Positions 35,736 through 45,613 are shown, counted from the first letter of the stretch. The stretch: 64,000 bases of DNA from an uncultured Lachnospiraceae bacterium (GCA_910587955.1 CAJUNN010000009.1:7927-71926); one strand, 5' to 3'. Notes: generated by a model not told the origin, from the letters alone. Numbers and translations are program-made.

Positions 35736-37205
35736 TTAATCCAAGGCTTCCTCCAGGGCTGCAATTACAATCCGCAGGGCCTTCAGGCGGGCATGCTTTT
35801 TATCCACCGATTCCAGCACATGCCACGGGGCATAGGTGGTGCTGGTCTTCTGAAGCATCTCGTCCACCGCCTCCTCATAGGCGTCCCATTTTTCCCGGTT
35901 TCTCCAGTCCTCGTCCGTGATCTTCCACTGTTTTTCCGGCGTTCTCTGCCTCTCTTCAAAGCGCTGCAGCTGGGTGTCCTTGTCAATCTGCACCCAGAAT
36001 TTAATTATCACCGCGCCCCAGTCATGCAGTTCCTTCTCAAATTCGTTAATCTCATGGTAGGCCCGCTGCCAATCGTTCTGGCTGCAGAATCCTTCCAGCC
36101 GCTCCACCATCACCCTGCCGTACCAGGTCCGGTCAAAGATGGCGATATGGCCTGTCCGGGGCAGCCTGGTCCAGAAGCGCCACAAATAATGGCGGGCTTT
36201 CTCGTGGGGCTCGGGGCTGGCGATCGGATGCACCTCATACCCTCTGGGATCCAAAGCTTCTGTGATACGCTTAATATTTCCGCCCTTGCCTGCCGCATCC
36301 CAGCCCTCATAGCAAATAACCACCGGCACCCGCTTGCGGTACAGACGGTTATGCAGCTCTCCAAGCTGGCTCTGCAGTGCTTTCAGCTCCGCCTTGTACT
36401 GATCCGGCTCTACTTTTTTATCCAGGGAAATCTCCGAAAGCTTCGCCATTTTCACCAGCGGAAAATGATTCTGCAGAAGCGGAACCGCCAGGGAATGGTT
36501 CTGGAAGGCCACCTCCAAGGCGTTGTTTAAAAACTCCAGAATCTGCAGCTCTGCCCATTTGGAAGACATGGCATCAATGATATACCAGGGAGTTCCCGGC
36601 GCATCGGTTTCCTCCAAATACTGGTCAAAGACCTCCAGGCATTCTTTGTAGTGCTTATTCTGCCATTTGTCGTTTTCGCTGACCCGCCATCTGGTATCTT
36701 TTTTACAGAGAAGGGCATCCATCCGCCGTCTCTGTTCTTTCCTGCTGATATGGAGAAAAAATTTAATCACCAGATAACCGTTGTCCGTCAGCTGGCGTTC
36801 AAAGCAGCGGATGCTTTCAATCCTGGAAGAATAAGCCTTGGCATCCTCCGTCTCATAAAGACGGCTTTTTACCATCTCATCCATCCAACCGGAATCCATA
36901 AACAGGAAATTCCCTGCCTTAGGCAGCTTGGCAAAATAACGGTACAAAAAAGGCTTTCTTTTTTCATCCTCGGTGGGAATGTCCAGGGATGCCACCTTAA
37001 AAAATCTGGGATCCAGGTTGGGAATGATCTTTCCGATGGTACTCCCCTTTCCGGCAGTTCCCCAGCCTTCCATCAGAACCACCACCGGCAGCCGGTGTTC
37101 CTTTACCTGCATCTGCTTTGCCGAAAGCTGTTCCCGTGCTTCTGAGAGCCGTCTCTTCAGTTCTTCCTTCGCGGGCTGTTCCGGCGCATGATACTCTTTT
37201 AACAT
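35736..37205 (-). CDS. pap: Polyphosphate:AMP phosphotransferase (tandem PPK2)
   Basis: A 489-residue protein with two PPK2 domains. The N-terminal copy (about 1-240) has Walker A GWGTAGKGST and MDSGWMDEM. The C-terminal copy (about 250-489) has Walker A GWDAAGKGGN and the lid/Walker B segment FDRTWYGRVMVER. Class II PPK2 enzymes of this kind make ADP from AMP using polyphosphate. The C-terminal copy looks catalytic and the N-terminal copy degenerate. ATG with GGGAGGG upstream. It is cut off from the V-ATPase operon by a terminator. Confidence 0.88.
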   Translation of the reverse strand: MLKEYHAPEQPAKEELKRRLSEAREQLSAKQMQVKEHRLPVVVLMEGWGTAGKGSTIGKIIPNLDPRFFKVASLDIPTEDEKRKPFLYRYFAKLPKAGNFLFMDSGWMDEMVKSRLYETEDAKAYSSRIESIRCFERQLTDNGYLVIKFFLHISRKEQRRRMDALLCKKDTRWRVSENDKWQNKHYKECLEVFDQYLEETDAPGTPWYIIDAMSSKWAELQILEFLNNALEVAFQNHSLAVPLLQNHFPLVKMAKLSEISLDKKVEPDQYKAELKALQSQLGELHNRLYRKRVPVVICYEGWDAAGKGGNIKRITEALDPRGYEVHPIASPEPHEKARHYLWRFWTRLPRTGHIAIFDRTWYGRVMVERLEGFCSQNDWQRAYHEINEFEKELHDWGAVIIKFWVQIDKDTQLQRFEERQRTPEKQWKITDEDWRNREKWDAYEEAVDEMLQKTSTTYAPWHVLESVDKKHARLKALRIVIAALEEALD

Positions 37206-37224
37206 CTGTCTTCCCTCCCTTAAT

Positions 37225-37263
37225 AAAAAAGGATGCCGAAAAATTCCCTTTCAGCACCCTTTT
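37225..37263 (-). terminator. Terminator of the V-ATPase operon
   Basis: Stem AAGGGTGCTGAAA / TTTCGGCATCCTT followed by TTTTTT on the minus strand, immediately after the subunit D stop codon. Confidence 0.85.
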
Positions 37264-37268
37264 GTCTC

Positions 37269-37940
37269 TTATGCTCTCGCCTGCTGCTTCTCTTTGTAGT
37301 GATGCGCTTCCTCCAGCATCATATCTTTTACCTTCATCAGACGGATCTGAGAACTTCTCTCATTTTCGTCCAGCTTCATGGTAATATACTTGATATTGCG
37401 CTGGGCCTCCGGAATAATCACATGCTCCAGTGCATTTACACGGCGGCGGGTCTTTTCGATCTCGCTTGCCATCAGCTGGCAGGCCTTCTCACGCTCTGCC
37501 AAAAGCAGCATATCCGGCAGAATATCCGCCAGGGATTTTACTGCATCATCCAAATCGCTGGATGTGAACGCAAAACCGTAAGAATAAATGTCATTGCTGT
37601 CCGCAGTTCTGGTCTTGTATTCAAATACCGGAATATCGACACTCATCACGTTCCTGGTAGAAGTCTCCAGATAGACTTCCTGTTTGGGGGCCATCAGGGC
37701 CACCCGCAGGATTTCCTCCGACATGCCGGCCTTTGCAATCACAAAGTTGGTGTTTGCCGATTTAATTCCGGCTTCCACCTTCTGACGCAGAGCCATATTT
37801 TCACGGACCATCTCCAAGAACTGCCGCATAAGCTCATCACGCTTATCTTTCAGAAGTTTATGTCCCCTAGTGGCAGTCACCAGCTTCTTCTTCTGTCTGG
37901 TCAGCTCCATTCGGGTTGGAGTTACCTGGGTAGACGCCAA
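37269..37940 (-). CDS. ntpD: V-type ATPase subunit D (central stalk)
   Basis: A 223-residue subunit D with two long helices that form the rotor shaft: an N-terminal VTPTRMELTRQKKKLVTATR stretch and a C-terminal RRVNALEHVIIPEAQRNIKY stretch. The start is a TTG with a strong GGAGGTGG site and six-base spacing, which yields the conserved ASTQVTPTR beginning. It is the last gene of the operon, 13 bases after subunit B. Confidence 0.96.
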   Translation of the reverse strand: MASTQVTPTRMELTRQKKKLVTATRGHKLLKDKRDELMRQFLEMVRENMALRQKVEAGIKSANTNFVIAKAGMSEEILRVALMAPKQEVYLETSTRNVMSVDIPVFEYKTRTADSNDIYSYGFAFTSSDLDDAVKSLADILPDMLLLAEREKACQLMASEIEKTRRRVNALEHVIIPEAQRNIKYITMKLDENERSSQIRLMKVKDMMLEEAHHYKEKQQARA

Positions 37941-37953
37941 TCAAACCACCTCC

Positions 37954-39327
37954 CTAGAACTTTCCATAGTACTGATCCAGATATTTGTCGTCGATACGTT
38001 TCAGCTCGGACCTTGGCAGGATGGAAAGCAGCTTCCAGCCGATATTCAGCGTCTCCTCGATGTCCCGGTTTGCCATATAGCCCTGGGATACATATTCTTT
38101 CTCAAACGCATCCGCAAACTTGGCATAAATCAGGTCGATATCCGAAAGAGCCGCCTCGCCCAGAATTACCATCAGCTCTTTTGCCTCTTTTCCGCGGGAA
38201 TAGGCGGCAAACAGCTGGTTCATGGTGTTGGAGTGATCCGCACGCGTCTTGCCATCGCCGATACCCTTATCCTTCAGACGGGACAGGGAGGGCAGTACGT
38301 CGATGGGCGGCGTCACGCCTTTACTGTAAAGCTCGCGGCTTAAGATCACCTGGCCCTCTGTAATGTAGCCTGTCAAGTCAGGGATGGGATGGGTCTTGTC
38401 GCCCTCAGGCATGGTCAGGATGGGAATCATGGTGATACTTCCATCCTTGCCCTTCTGGCGGCCGGCACGCTCATACAAGGTAGCCAGGTCCGTGTACAGA
38501 TAGCCCGGATAGCCCCGGCGTCCCGGAACCTCTTTACGTGCTGCAGACACTTCACGGAGCGCGTCTGCATAGTTGGTGATATCCGTCAGGATAACCAGTA
38601 CGTGCATGCCCTGCTCAAATGCAAGGTACTCTGCCGCAGTCAGCGCCATACGCGGAGTCGCGATACGCTCTACGGCCGGGTCATTAGCCAGGTTGATAAA
38701 AAGGACGGTACGGTCAATAGCCCCCGTCTCCTTAAAGCTGTTAATAAAGAAGTTGGACTCCTCAAAAGTAATACCCATGGCCGCAAATACTACAGCGAAG
38801 GACTCGTCCTTACCCCGTACTTTTGCCTGTCTGGCAATCTGGGCTCCCAGCTGTGCATGGGGCAGACCGGATGCCGAGAAAATCGGCAGCTTCTGTCCAC
38901 GCACCAGGGTATTCAGACCATCGATGGCAGAGATACCTGTCTGGATAAACTCATTGGGGTAATCACGGGCAGCCGGGTTCATGGGCAGACCGTTGATGTC
39001 CCGGCGTTCATCCGGCAGAATCTCCGGCCCTTTATCAATGGGGCGGCCCATGCCGTCGAACACGCGGCCCAGCATATCCGCAGATACGCCCAGCTCCAGG
39101 GTTCTTCCCAGAAAACGCACCTTGCTGTTGGACAGGTTGATTCCCGTTGCACTCTCATACAGCTGGACCAGAGCGTTGGTCCCGTCGATCTCCAGAACTT
39201 TGCAGCGGCGGGTTTCACCGCTTGCCAGCTCGATCTCTCCGATCTCGTCATAAGTTACATTTTCCACACCCTGCACCAGCATCAGCGGGCCGGCAACTTC
39301 CTGTATGGTTCTATATTCCTTTGGCAT
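37954..39327 (-). CDS. ntpB: V-type ATPase subunit B
   Basis: A 457-residue non-catalytic nucleotide-binding subunit (PKEYRTIQEVAGPLMLV at the start; GRVFDGMGRPID and the C-terminal YSRGKEAKELM blocks). It lacks a classical P-loop, as expected for B. It alternates with A in the catalytic hexamer. One base separates it from the subunit A stop, so translation is likely coupled. Confidence 0.97.
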   Translation of the reverse strand: MPKEYRTIQEVAGPLMLVQGVENVTYDEIGEIELASGETRRCKVLEIDGTNALVQLYESATGINLSNSKVRFLGRTLELGVSADMLGRVFDGMGRPIDKGPEILPDERRDINGLPMNPAARDYPNEFIQTGISAIDGLNTLVRGQKLPIFSASGLPHAQLGAQIARQAKVRGKDESFAVVFAAMGITFEESNFFINSFKETGAIDRTVLFINLANDPAVERIATPRMALTAAEYLAFEQGMHVLVILTDITNYADALREVSAARKEVPGRRGYPGYLYTDLATLYERAGRQKGKDGSITMIPILTMPEGDKTHPIPDLTGYITEGQVILSRELYSKGVTPPIDVLPSLSRLKDKGIGDGKTRADHSNTMNQLFAAYSRGKEAKELMVILGEAALSDIDLIYAKFADAFEKEYVSQGYMANRDIEETLNIGWKLLSILPRSELKRIDDKYLDQYYGKF

Positions 39328-41094
39328 TTAGAAGTCCTCCTTCCCGAGCTGATTGGCAATCTCTGCCGCAAGCTCCCTGGTGATTGCATCGTATTCCTTC
39401 TGAATATCATCATTCAGCGTATATTTAAAACGGCCAATCCGCTCACGGACTTCCATCTTAATCAGTCCGTTTACTTCTGCTCCCTTGTTCAGGGCCTCTA
39501 CACCTTCCTCATAGAACTTCAGCACCAGCTTCATCATCAGATACTGCTTTTCCAGAGAGGTATAGGTATCTACCTCATGGAAGGAGTTCTGATGCAGGAA
39601 GTCCTCACGGATGGAACGGGCAGCCTCCATTTTCAGCCGATCCGGCGCGGAAAGAGCATCCATACCTACCATCTGCACGATCTCGTTCAGCTCTGCCTCT
39701 TCCTGTAAGAGTGACATCAGTTTCTGACGCAGCTCCATCCAGTCCTCTGCCACATTCTTATTGAACCAGTCTGCCATATCATCCACATACAGGGAATAAC
39801 TGGTCAGCCAGTTAATGGCCGGGAAATGGCGCTTGTAAGCCAAGGCAGAATCCAGTCCCCAATATACCTTTACGATACGCAGGGTTGCCTGGGATACCGG
39901 CTCGGAAATATCACCACCCGGCGGGGATACGGCTCCGATTACAGAAAGCGCTCCCACACGGCTGTCCTTTCCAAGGGATACCACGCGGCCGGCACGCTCA
40001 TAGAACTGCGCCAGACGGGAACCCAAATATGCAGGGTAACCCTCCTCACCGGGCATCTCCTCCAGACGGCCGGACATCTCACGAAGAGCCTCCGCCCAAC
40101 GGGAAGTGGAGTCAGCCATCAGAGCTACGGAATAACCCATGTCGCGGAAATACTCCGCAATGGTAATACCTGTATAGATGGACGCCTCACGGGCTGCCAC
40201 AGGCATATCGGAGGTATTGGCAATCAGCACGGTACGCTCCATCAAAGAACGGCCTGTCTTCGGGTCCTTCAATTCCGGGAACTCGTTCAGTACGTCTGTC
40301 ATCTCGTTTCCACGCTCGCCGCAGCCGATGTAAACTACGATATCAGCCTCGGCCCACTTTGCAAGCTGATGCTGGATAACCGTCTTGCCGGAACCGAAAG
40401 GCCCGGGTACGGCCGCCACACCGCCCTTGGCGATGGGGAACAGTCCGTCTACAACCCGCTGTCCTGTGATCAGCGGCATCTCCGGGGGCAGCTTCTCCTG
40501 ATACGGACGTCCTTTACGAACCGGCCAGCGCTGCATCATGGTCAGCTCCTTGTCGCCGTCCTCTGTAGCGACAACGGCTACCACTTCTTCCACCGTAAAT
40601 TCGCCTGCTTTGATCTCTTTTACCGTACCGGCGGTTCCAACAGGCACCATGATTTTCTGCACCACTGATGCTGTCTCCTGTACGGTTCCCAGCACATCAC
40701 CCGGCTCTACCTGGTCGCCCACCTTGGCAACAGGTACAAAATTCCATTTCAAATCACGCTTCAGGGATGGAACCTCCACACCGCGCTTCAGGTTATTGCC
40801 GGACAGTTTCATAATATCATCCAGAGGACGCTGGATTCCGTCATAGATACTGCTTATAAGTCCCGGCCCCAGTTCTACGGACATAGGCACATTCATAGAC
40901 TCTACCGGCTCGCCCGGTCCAAGTCCCGAAGTTTCCTCGTATACCTGAACGGATGCCTCGTCCCCGTGCATTTCTATGATCTCGCCAATCAAACGCTGGT
41001 TGCTGACACGAACCACGTCGAACATGTTCGCATCCCGCATTCCGCTTGCGATGACCAGCGGTCCTGCTACTTTCTTAATTGTTCCTATACTCAT
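39328..41094 (-). CDS. ntpA: V-type ATPase catalytic subunit A
   Basis: A 588-residue catalytic subunit. The P-loop is GPFGSGKTVIQ and the catalytic Glu lies in GCGERGNEM. The V/A-type non-homologous insert (about residues 120-190) distinguishes it from F-type beta. ATP hydrolysis here drives ion pumping, or synthesis in reverse. It follows subunit F by 20 bases. Confidence 0.97.
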   Translation of the reverse strand: MSIGTIKKVAGPLVIASGMRDANMFDVVRVSNQRLIGEIIEMHGDEASVQVYEETSGLGPGEPVESMNVPMSVELGPGLISSIYDGIQRPLDDIMKLSGNNLKRGVEVPSLKRDLKWNFVPVAKVGDQVEPGDVLGTVQETASVVQKIMVPVGTAGTVKEIKAGEFTVEEVVAVVATEDGDKELTMMQRWPVRKGRPYQEKLPPEMPLITGQRVVDGLFPIAKGGVAAVPGPFGSGKTVIQHQLAKWAEADIVVYIGCGERGNEMTDVLNEFPELKDPKTGRSLMERTVLIANTSDMPVAAREASIYTGITIAEYFRDMGYSVALMADSTSRWAEALREMSGRLEEMPGEEGYPAYLGSRLAQFYERAGRVVSLGKDSRVGALSVIGAVSPPGGDISEPVSQATLRIVKVYWGLDSALAYKRHFPAINWLTSYSLYVDDMADWFNKNVAEDWMELRQKLMSLLQEEAELNEIVQMVGMDALSAPDRLKMEAARSIREDFLHQNSFHEVDTYTSLEKQYLMMKLVLKFYEEGVEALNKGAEVNGLIKMEVRERIGRFKYTLNDDIQKEYDAITRELAAEIANQLGKEDF

Positions 41095-41114
41095 TTGGAC
41101 GAATCACCTACCTT

Positions 41115-41438
41115 CTATTTATTTTCACTGAACAAAATATCAGAGCCAACGGCCTGCTCCACAGACTTGCGGACACTCTCAATGCCCATTCCCGTATTTC
41201 CGGACACACCCGGAATCAGAATGACGGCGGGGCGAACCTGCTCCCGGTACTTCTCCACCTCATGTCCAATCTGCGCTGCCAGTCCTTCCGTAATATAGAC
41301 TACGGCATATTCCTGGGAAGCAAGCTGGTGTAACTTTTTTGCGGCCTCGGAAGGGTCCGTTACCGGAAATGTATCAAGACCCAGCGTCGCAAAGCCGTAA
41401 ATGCTGTCATAGTCTCCCAGCACTGCAATCCTATACAT
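41115..41438 (-). CDS. ntpF: V-type ATPase subunit F
   Basis: A 107-residue central-stalk subunit with a Rossmann-like fold (MYRIAVLGDYDSIYGFATLG, then VVYITEGLAAQI). It binds subunit D and modulates rotation. The start overlaps the end of subunit C by eight bases. Length is normal. Confidence 0.94.
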   Translation of the reverse strand: MYRIAVLGDYDSIYGFATLGLDTFPVTDPSEAAKKLHQLASQEYAVVYITEGLAAQIGHEVEKYREQVRPAVILIPGVSGNTGMGIESVRKSVEQAVGSDILFSENK

Positions 41439-42402
41439 ACATCTCCCTTACCCTTTCCCGGATGGAATCATCCGACAGACCGTTCAATTTCCCGGACAGG
41501 ATAATTCTTACCGTTTTGATCTCATTTTCCCTGGCCAGGGCATAAGCCACAATGGGACCCACGGAAAACGAGTTATACTTCTGCGGGCGGATGGACTCAA
41601 TAATGCGGTTGTCGCACCAGCGCTCAAACGCGGACGGCGACTCGGCCAGGGCCGCTGCGCCCTCTGCATAATCCGTACCCGTCAGGTAATCCCGGATCGC
41701 CTCCATGCCGCCAAGCGCCGCATGCGCCAGCGCTTCCGCATTCAGGGTGTCGCATTCGGCCATCGCCCTTTTCATAAATTCCAAAGATTTTGCGGTCTTC
41801 TGTGCGCGGACTGCAATTTTGATATCCGCTACAGCCACGGTAGACTCCGCATACTTCCGGATCACTTCATCCTTCGCAGCCTTTCCGGCCCGGTAGATGG
41901 CATCCAGAGCAGCACGATCTACAATCACATCGCAGAGCTGTCCGTCCCTTGTATGAAGCAGCGTCTCAAAAGCCTCTGCCGCCGCTTCCGACATATATGC
42001 CGGAAGCCTAGAGAAATCCCGATCCCTGACAGCTTCCAGAATGAATTCTGCGGAAGGATTGGTATCTTTGTAAAAAATATTCGTACTATTCCCCTCCGTA
42101 CAAACCTCTTTAATAGCAGCTTTCAGGTTATGAAACGCATTGGGATAATCCAGAATGCCAAATGCCGACATATCGGACACCAGCTCCCGGATATCCTCCC
42201 AGGTCTTTTCCCTCTCCCGGATCAGAATCGGCTCCGCCTCCAGAGGTGTGTCGGAATCGCCCCACCCCTTCTCCTGGAGAAACTGCAGGCAGCTCTCATA
42301 GGTCTTGCGGGCTATCAGCTGTTCAATGGTCGCTGAGGAAAAAAGCGACAGCTCCTTGGAACGAATTCGCGCAACCGCATAAGTGTATTCCAAATCAGAC
42401 AT
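41431..42402 (-). CDS. ntpC: V-type ATPase subunit C
   Basis: A 323-residue, mostly helical V/A-type subunit C (d-like) that caps the membrane rotor and seats the D-F shaft. The ATG giving MSDLEYTYAVARIRSKE is preceded by AGGAGG at six bases; a TTG two codons earlier is too close to the site. Fifteen to twenty bases separate it from subunit E upstream. Confidence 0.93.
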   Translation of the reverse strand: MSDLEYTYAVARIRSKELSLFSSATIEQLIARKTYESCLQFLQEKGWGDSDTPLEAEPILIREREKTWEDIRELVSDMSAFGILDYPNAFHNLKAAIKEVCTEGNSTNIFYKDTNPSAEFILEAVRDRDFSRLPAYMSEAAAEAFETLLHTRDGQLCDVIVDRAALDAIYRAGKAAKDEVIRKYAESTVAVADIKIAVRAQKTAKSLEFMKRAMAECDTLNAEALAHAALGGMEAIRDYLTGTDYAEGAAALAESPSAFERWCDNRIIESIRPQKYNSFSVGPIVAYALARENEIKTVRIILSGKLNGLSDDSIRERVREMYV

Positions 42403-42422
42403 TTTCAACCTCCTTATGCGCC

Positions 42423-43016
42423 TTATGCGAACAGCTCCTGATGGATTTTATCCTGAAGGTCATCTCTCTGGGTATTGAAGAGCGCCCGGAAGGTGCAGTT
42501 TTCCTCAATGCCTCCGTAAACCAGGATAAATCCGTTTTCGATTGCTCTTCCGTCTTTCTGCAGCGTCAGGCTTCCGCCCTTCTTCGCCGCAATAGCGGAA
42601 ATTTCCTTTTCAAAACCAGCCGGAAGACGTTCCAGATCCCCGGCAGAAAAATAAATCTCTCCGTTTTCGGACAATACATATTTCTCCAGCATTTTGCGGA
42701 TCAGTGCAAAATATGCTTCTGTATCCAGCTCACTCAGAGATGCGTACGCTTTCTCCATCACCGAGGAGATAACTTCCTGCTTTGCCCGGAGAATCCGGGT
42801 TCTCCTCTGTAAATCTGCGGAGGATTTGATTCGTTCGAGATAATTGGCAGCATCCGCCTCGGACTGTGCCAGGATATCCGCGCTCAGCTTCTCCGCTTCC
42901 GCCTTTGCCTCCGAGGCAATTTTCTCCGCTTCCGCCCGGGCAGCCTCTTCTCTGCCCTTGGCTTCCGCCTCTGCCTCGTCTACAATCTGGCTAATCATTT
43001 TCTCTAATCCCGTCAT
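42423..43016 (-). CDS. ntpE: V-type ATPase subunit E (peripheral stalk)
   Basis: A 197-residue subunit with an Ala/Glu-rich N-terminal helix (KMISQIVDEAEAEAKGREEA) that pairs with subunit G, and a globular C-terminal domain. Together they brace the catalytic head against the membrane part. GAAGGAG precedes the ATG. Confidence 0.94.
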   Translation of the reverse strand: MTGLEKMISQIVDEAEAEAKGREEAARAEAEKIASEAKAEAEKLSADILAQSEADAANYLERIKSSADLQRRTRILRAKQEVISSVMEKAYASLSELDTEAYFALIRKMLEKYVLSENGEIYFSAGDLERLPAGFEKEISAIAAKKGGSLTLQKDGRAIENGFILVYGGIEENCTFRALFNTQRDDLQDKIHQELFA

Positions 43017-43050
43017 AAATCAGCTCTCCTTCTCTAGGAATTTTTGCTGC

Positions 43051-43530
43051 TTAAACCGGAATGGAGTTAACAGCCAGAATAGAAATCAGCAGCGCGAGAA
43101 TTGCATAGGTCTCAACCATGGCCGGGAACAGCATTGCCTTACCGAACTGCTCCGGTTTCTTGGCTACAATGCCGATAGAAGCCACGGATGTCTTGCCCTG
43201 GTTTATTGCGGAAATAAGACCTACGATACCGATGGGAAGGCAGGCTGCCAGAATCATCAGGCCGGTGGAAACATCAAGCGCTGCCATGCTTCCGCCCAGA
43301 AGACCTGTCTTAGACAGGGTAACGAAAGCTACCAGAAGTCCGTAAATACCCTGTGTACCGGGAAGAAGCTGCAAGATCAAAACCTTCGAAAACTTTGCCG
43401 GATCCTCCGTTACAACTCCTGCTGCCGCCTGGCCTGCGATTGCCACGCCGATTGCAGATCCGATACCTGCCAGAAGTGCCGCAACTGCTGCTCCCAATAA
43501 TGCGTAAACGCCTCCTAATTGACTCCACAT
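43051..43530 (-). CDS. ntpK: V-type ATPase subunit K (rotor ring), Na+-type
   Basis: A 159-residue, four-helix duplicated proteolipid. Residues Leu56, Thr59, Gln60, Gln111 and Glu140 line up with Leu61, Thr64, Gln65, Gln110 and Glu139 of the Enterococcus hirae NtpK ring, where they bind Na+ (motifs LLPGTQGIYG, SAINQGK, MVETYAIL). This points to a sodium-driven ring. Only one carboxylate is present per four helices, as in E. hirae. AAGGAGG precedes the ATG. Confidence 0.95.
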   Translation of the reverse strand: MWSQLGGVYALLGAAVAALLAGIGSAIGVAIAGQAAAGVVTEDPAKFSKVLILQLLPGTQGIYGLLVAFVTLSKTGLLGGSMAALDVSTGLMILAACLPIGIVGLISAINQGKTSVASIGIVAKKPEQFGKAMLFPAMVETYAILALLISILAVNSIPV

Positions 43531-43532
43531 AA

Positions 43533-45548
43533 TTAATTTTCCTCCTTAAGATCTACATATTTTGTTTGCATATTAAAGGGGTTGAAGGGTCTTCCTCCGC
43601 CCTCATAAAACTTACCGAAAAATTCTACATACTGCAGACGGTTTGTGTGTACATACGCCCCCAGCAGGTTAATCAGCAGATTCAGCACATGGCCTACGAT
43701 AAACACCAGGATAAATACAACCGCGCCGACGACTCCGCTGCCTGCCATGCTGCCCATGGAATTGATAACCGAAGCGATAACGCCGGTCGCCAGTCCAAGA
43801 GCCAAAAGACGTGAATAGGAAAGTACATCGGAAAGCCATCCTGTCACATTGTACAAATCATACGCTCCAAGCGCAATCCGCAGCAGAAAGTTTTTATTAT
43901 CCCTGCCTGACATCAGGCAGATGCCGACTGCTCCTCCGATAGCCATTCCCTTCGCCAGGGTATTGACTGCAGGCGGGAAGGTGAAATACATCTGGGAAAT
44001 CGAAGCAAACATGCTGCTGGGAAGGAACATAAAAATCAGCCCAAGCAAAAAGATAACCCAAAGCCCTACATCACAGAAACAATCTAAATATCGTTTATCC
44101 CGGAGCAGCATATACGCCTTCAGCCCCAGTCCCAGGAACATATGAATAAGACCGAACAGCATGGAATACACCAGCATCTTCATGGGATCGTTCAGCGGAA
44201 TAAACCACAAAGGCTTGATCGTTGCCTCCACTCCGAAGAACGTTCTGGCCACCACGTCTACCACGTCCCCGAAATAACCTCCGAACATGACTCCCCAAAA
44301 CAAGGTGGAAAGCCCGCAGTACATAAACATCCGAAGGGACTTCTGCATTCCCTCTCCCATACGGGGAAATTTTTTAAGCAGTACTGCACAGGCCGCAAAA
44401 ACGATAAATCCATATGCTGCATCCGAAAGCATCAGTCCAAACAGGAATATATAACACCAGGACATAACCGCGGTGGGATCAATCTCTCCTTTTCCCGGAA
44501 GGCCAAAGGATTCCACCACCCCTTCAAAAGAAGCGGAAAGCTTGTTGTTTTTCAGCAGAACCGGTGCATCTTCCTCTTCCGGTATCTCCATAAGCTCGGC
44601 AGTCAGGGTAAACTGCGACTCCAGCTTCTCAACCAGTGTTCCCGCCGCCTGTTTCGGCACATAGCCGGTAATCAAAAATGTACTCTTTGACTGAATCAGT
44701 CCGCCAAGAATCTCATATTTCGCCAGTCGCACACGGTAATAATCCGCAACCAGCTCCAATTCCCTGCGCACTTCCCCATAAGAAGCAATTTCCGCAGCGA
44801 TCTCCTCGTTCTTCTGAATCAGAGCTTCCCGTTTCTTGGCAAGCTGTGCCTGACGCTGCGCCGGAACCAGGCTTCCGATCTGGGAAGGTCTTGCAAATCC
44901 CATGGTGCGGAGTCCTTCTTCCATTGCCTGAGCATCCTTCGCCGTGCAGATCACACACACATAGGTTTGATCTTTGTCGCAGGAAATAATTTCCGCATCG
45001 TATGCTTCTATTTCAGGAACCGCCTGTGCAATTCCCTGATGCAGAGTTTCCGGCGTCAGCACGGATGATATGGACCCGATGAATGCCGTTGTCTTTTTGG
45101 TCCCCATAAAATTCATAGGTACATCCAGATCTTTCCACGGCTCCAGCGCTTCCATCTGGTTCTCACGTTTTAGAATATTTGCCTTATTTTCTGCCGTCTG
45201 CCGATCCAGCGCTACCAGCTGGCGCGCTTTTGACATAATGGCGTCCTGCCTCTCTATCACGCTGTTGTAGGCACTCATATCCACCTGAGCTTTGCCTTCC
45301 AGCGAGGCCAGCATTCCTTTCTTCTCGGGAACATATGTCTGCAGTATCTCTAAAGCACGTTCCGCAACCTGCGCATTTTTCTCAAAAACGCCCCTGGCGC
45401 TTGCCGTATCCATTTTCTGGAACACATCGTCTTCCTGCACATTGGCGTCAATTTCAACAACGCCTGTCTGCTGAAGAAATTCCAGTATTTTTTTACGTTC
45501 TTTCTTCAAAGCGCAGATGCTGATCCGCTGCATCTCCAATACTGCCAT
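43533..45548 (-). CDS. ntpI: V-type ATPase subunit I (stator a-like)
   Basis: A 671-residue subunit: a cytoplasmic N-terminal half with coiled coils, then seven to eight membrane helices from about residue 370. It holds the ion half-channels and, via a C-terminal helix, the essential arginine. The second of two ATGs is used (MAVLEMQRISICALKKERKK) since GGAGGG touches the first and is six bases from the second. It is two bases from subunit K. Confidence 0.94.
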   Translation of the reverse strand: MAVLEMQRISICALKKERKKILEFLQQTGVVEIDANVQEDDVFQKMDTASARGVFEKNAQVAERALEILQTYVPEKKGMLASLEGKAQVDMSAYNSVIERQDAIMSKARQLVALDRQTAENKANILKRENQMEALEPWKDLDVPMNFMGTKKTTAFIGSISSVLTPETLHQGIAQAVPEIEAYDAEIISCDKDQTYVCVICTAKDAQAMEEGLRTMGFARPSQIGSLVPAQRQAQLAKKREALIQKNEEIAAEIASYGEVRRELELVADYYRVRLAKYEILGGLIQSKSTFLITGYVPKQAAGTLVEKLESQFTLTAELMEIPEEEDAPVLLKNNKLSASFEGVVESFGLPGKGEIDPTAVMSWCYIFLFGLMLSDAAYGFIVFAACAVLLKKFPRMGEGMQKSLRMFMYCGLSTLFWGVMFGGYFGDVVDVVARTFFGVEATIKPLWFIPLNDPMKMLVYSMLFGLIHMFLGLGLKAYMLLRDKRYLDCFCDVGLWVIFLLGLIFMFLPSSMFASISQMYFTFPPAVNTLAKGMAIGGAVGICLMSGRDNKNFLLRIALGAYDLYNVTGWLSDVLSYSRLLALGLATGVIASVINSMGSMAGSGVVGAVVFILVFIVGHVLNLLINLLGAYVHTNRLQYVEFFGKFYEGGGRPFNPFNMQTKYVDLKEEN

Positions 45549-45613
45549 ATACATCCCTCCTCTCTGATTAAAATATTTTACTTGTCTATTACTGCCGTCT
45601 TTTTAGTCTCTGT

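Noticed and set aside
34424..35920. Plus-strand frame of 498 codons opposite ptsG
   Set aside because: Antisense shadow of a certain gene, with His/Arg/Gln-rich composition and no start signal.
38389..39708. Plus-strand frame of 439 codons opposite V-ATPase A and B
   Set aside because: Antisense shadow; the minus-strand genes are unambiguous.
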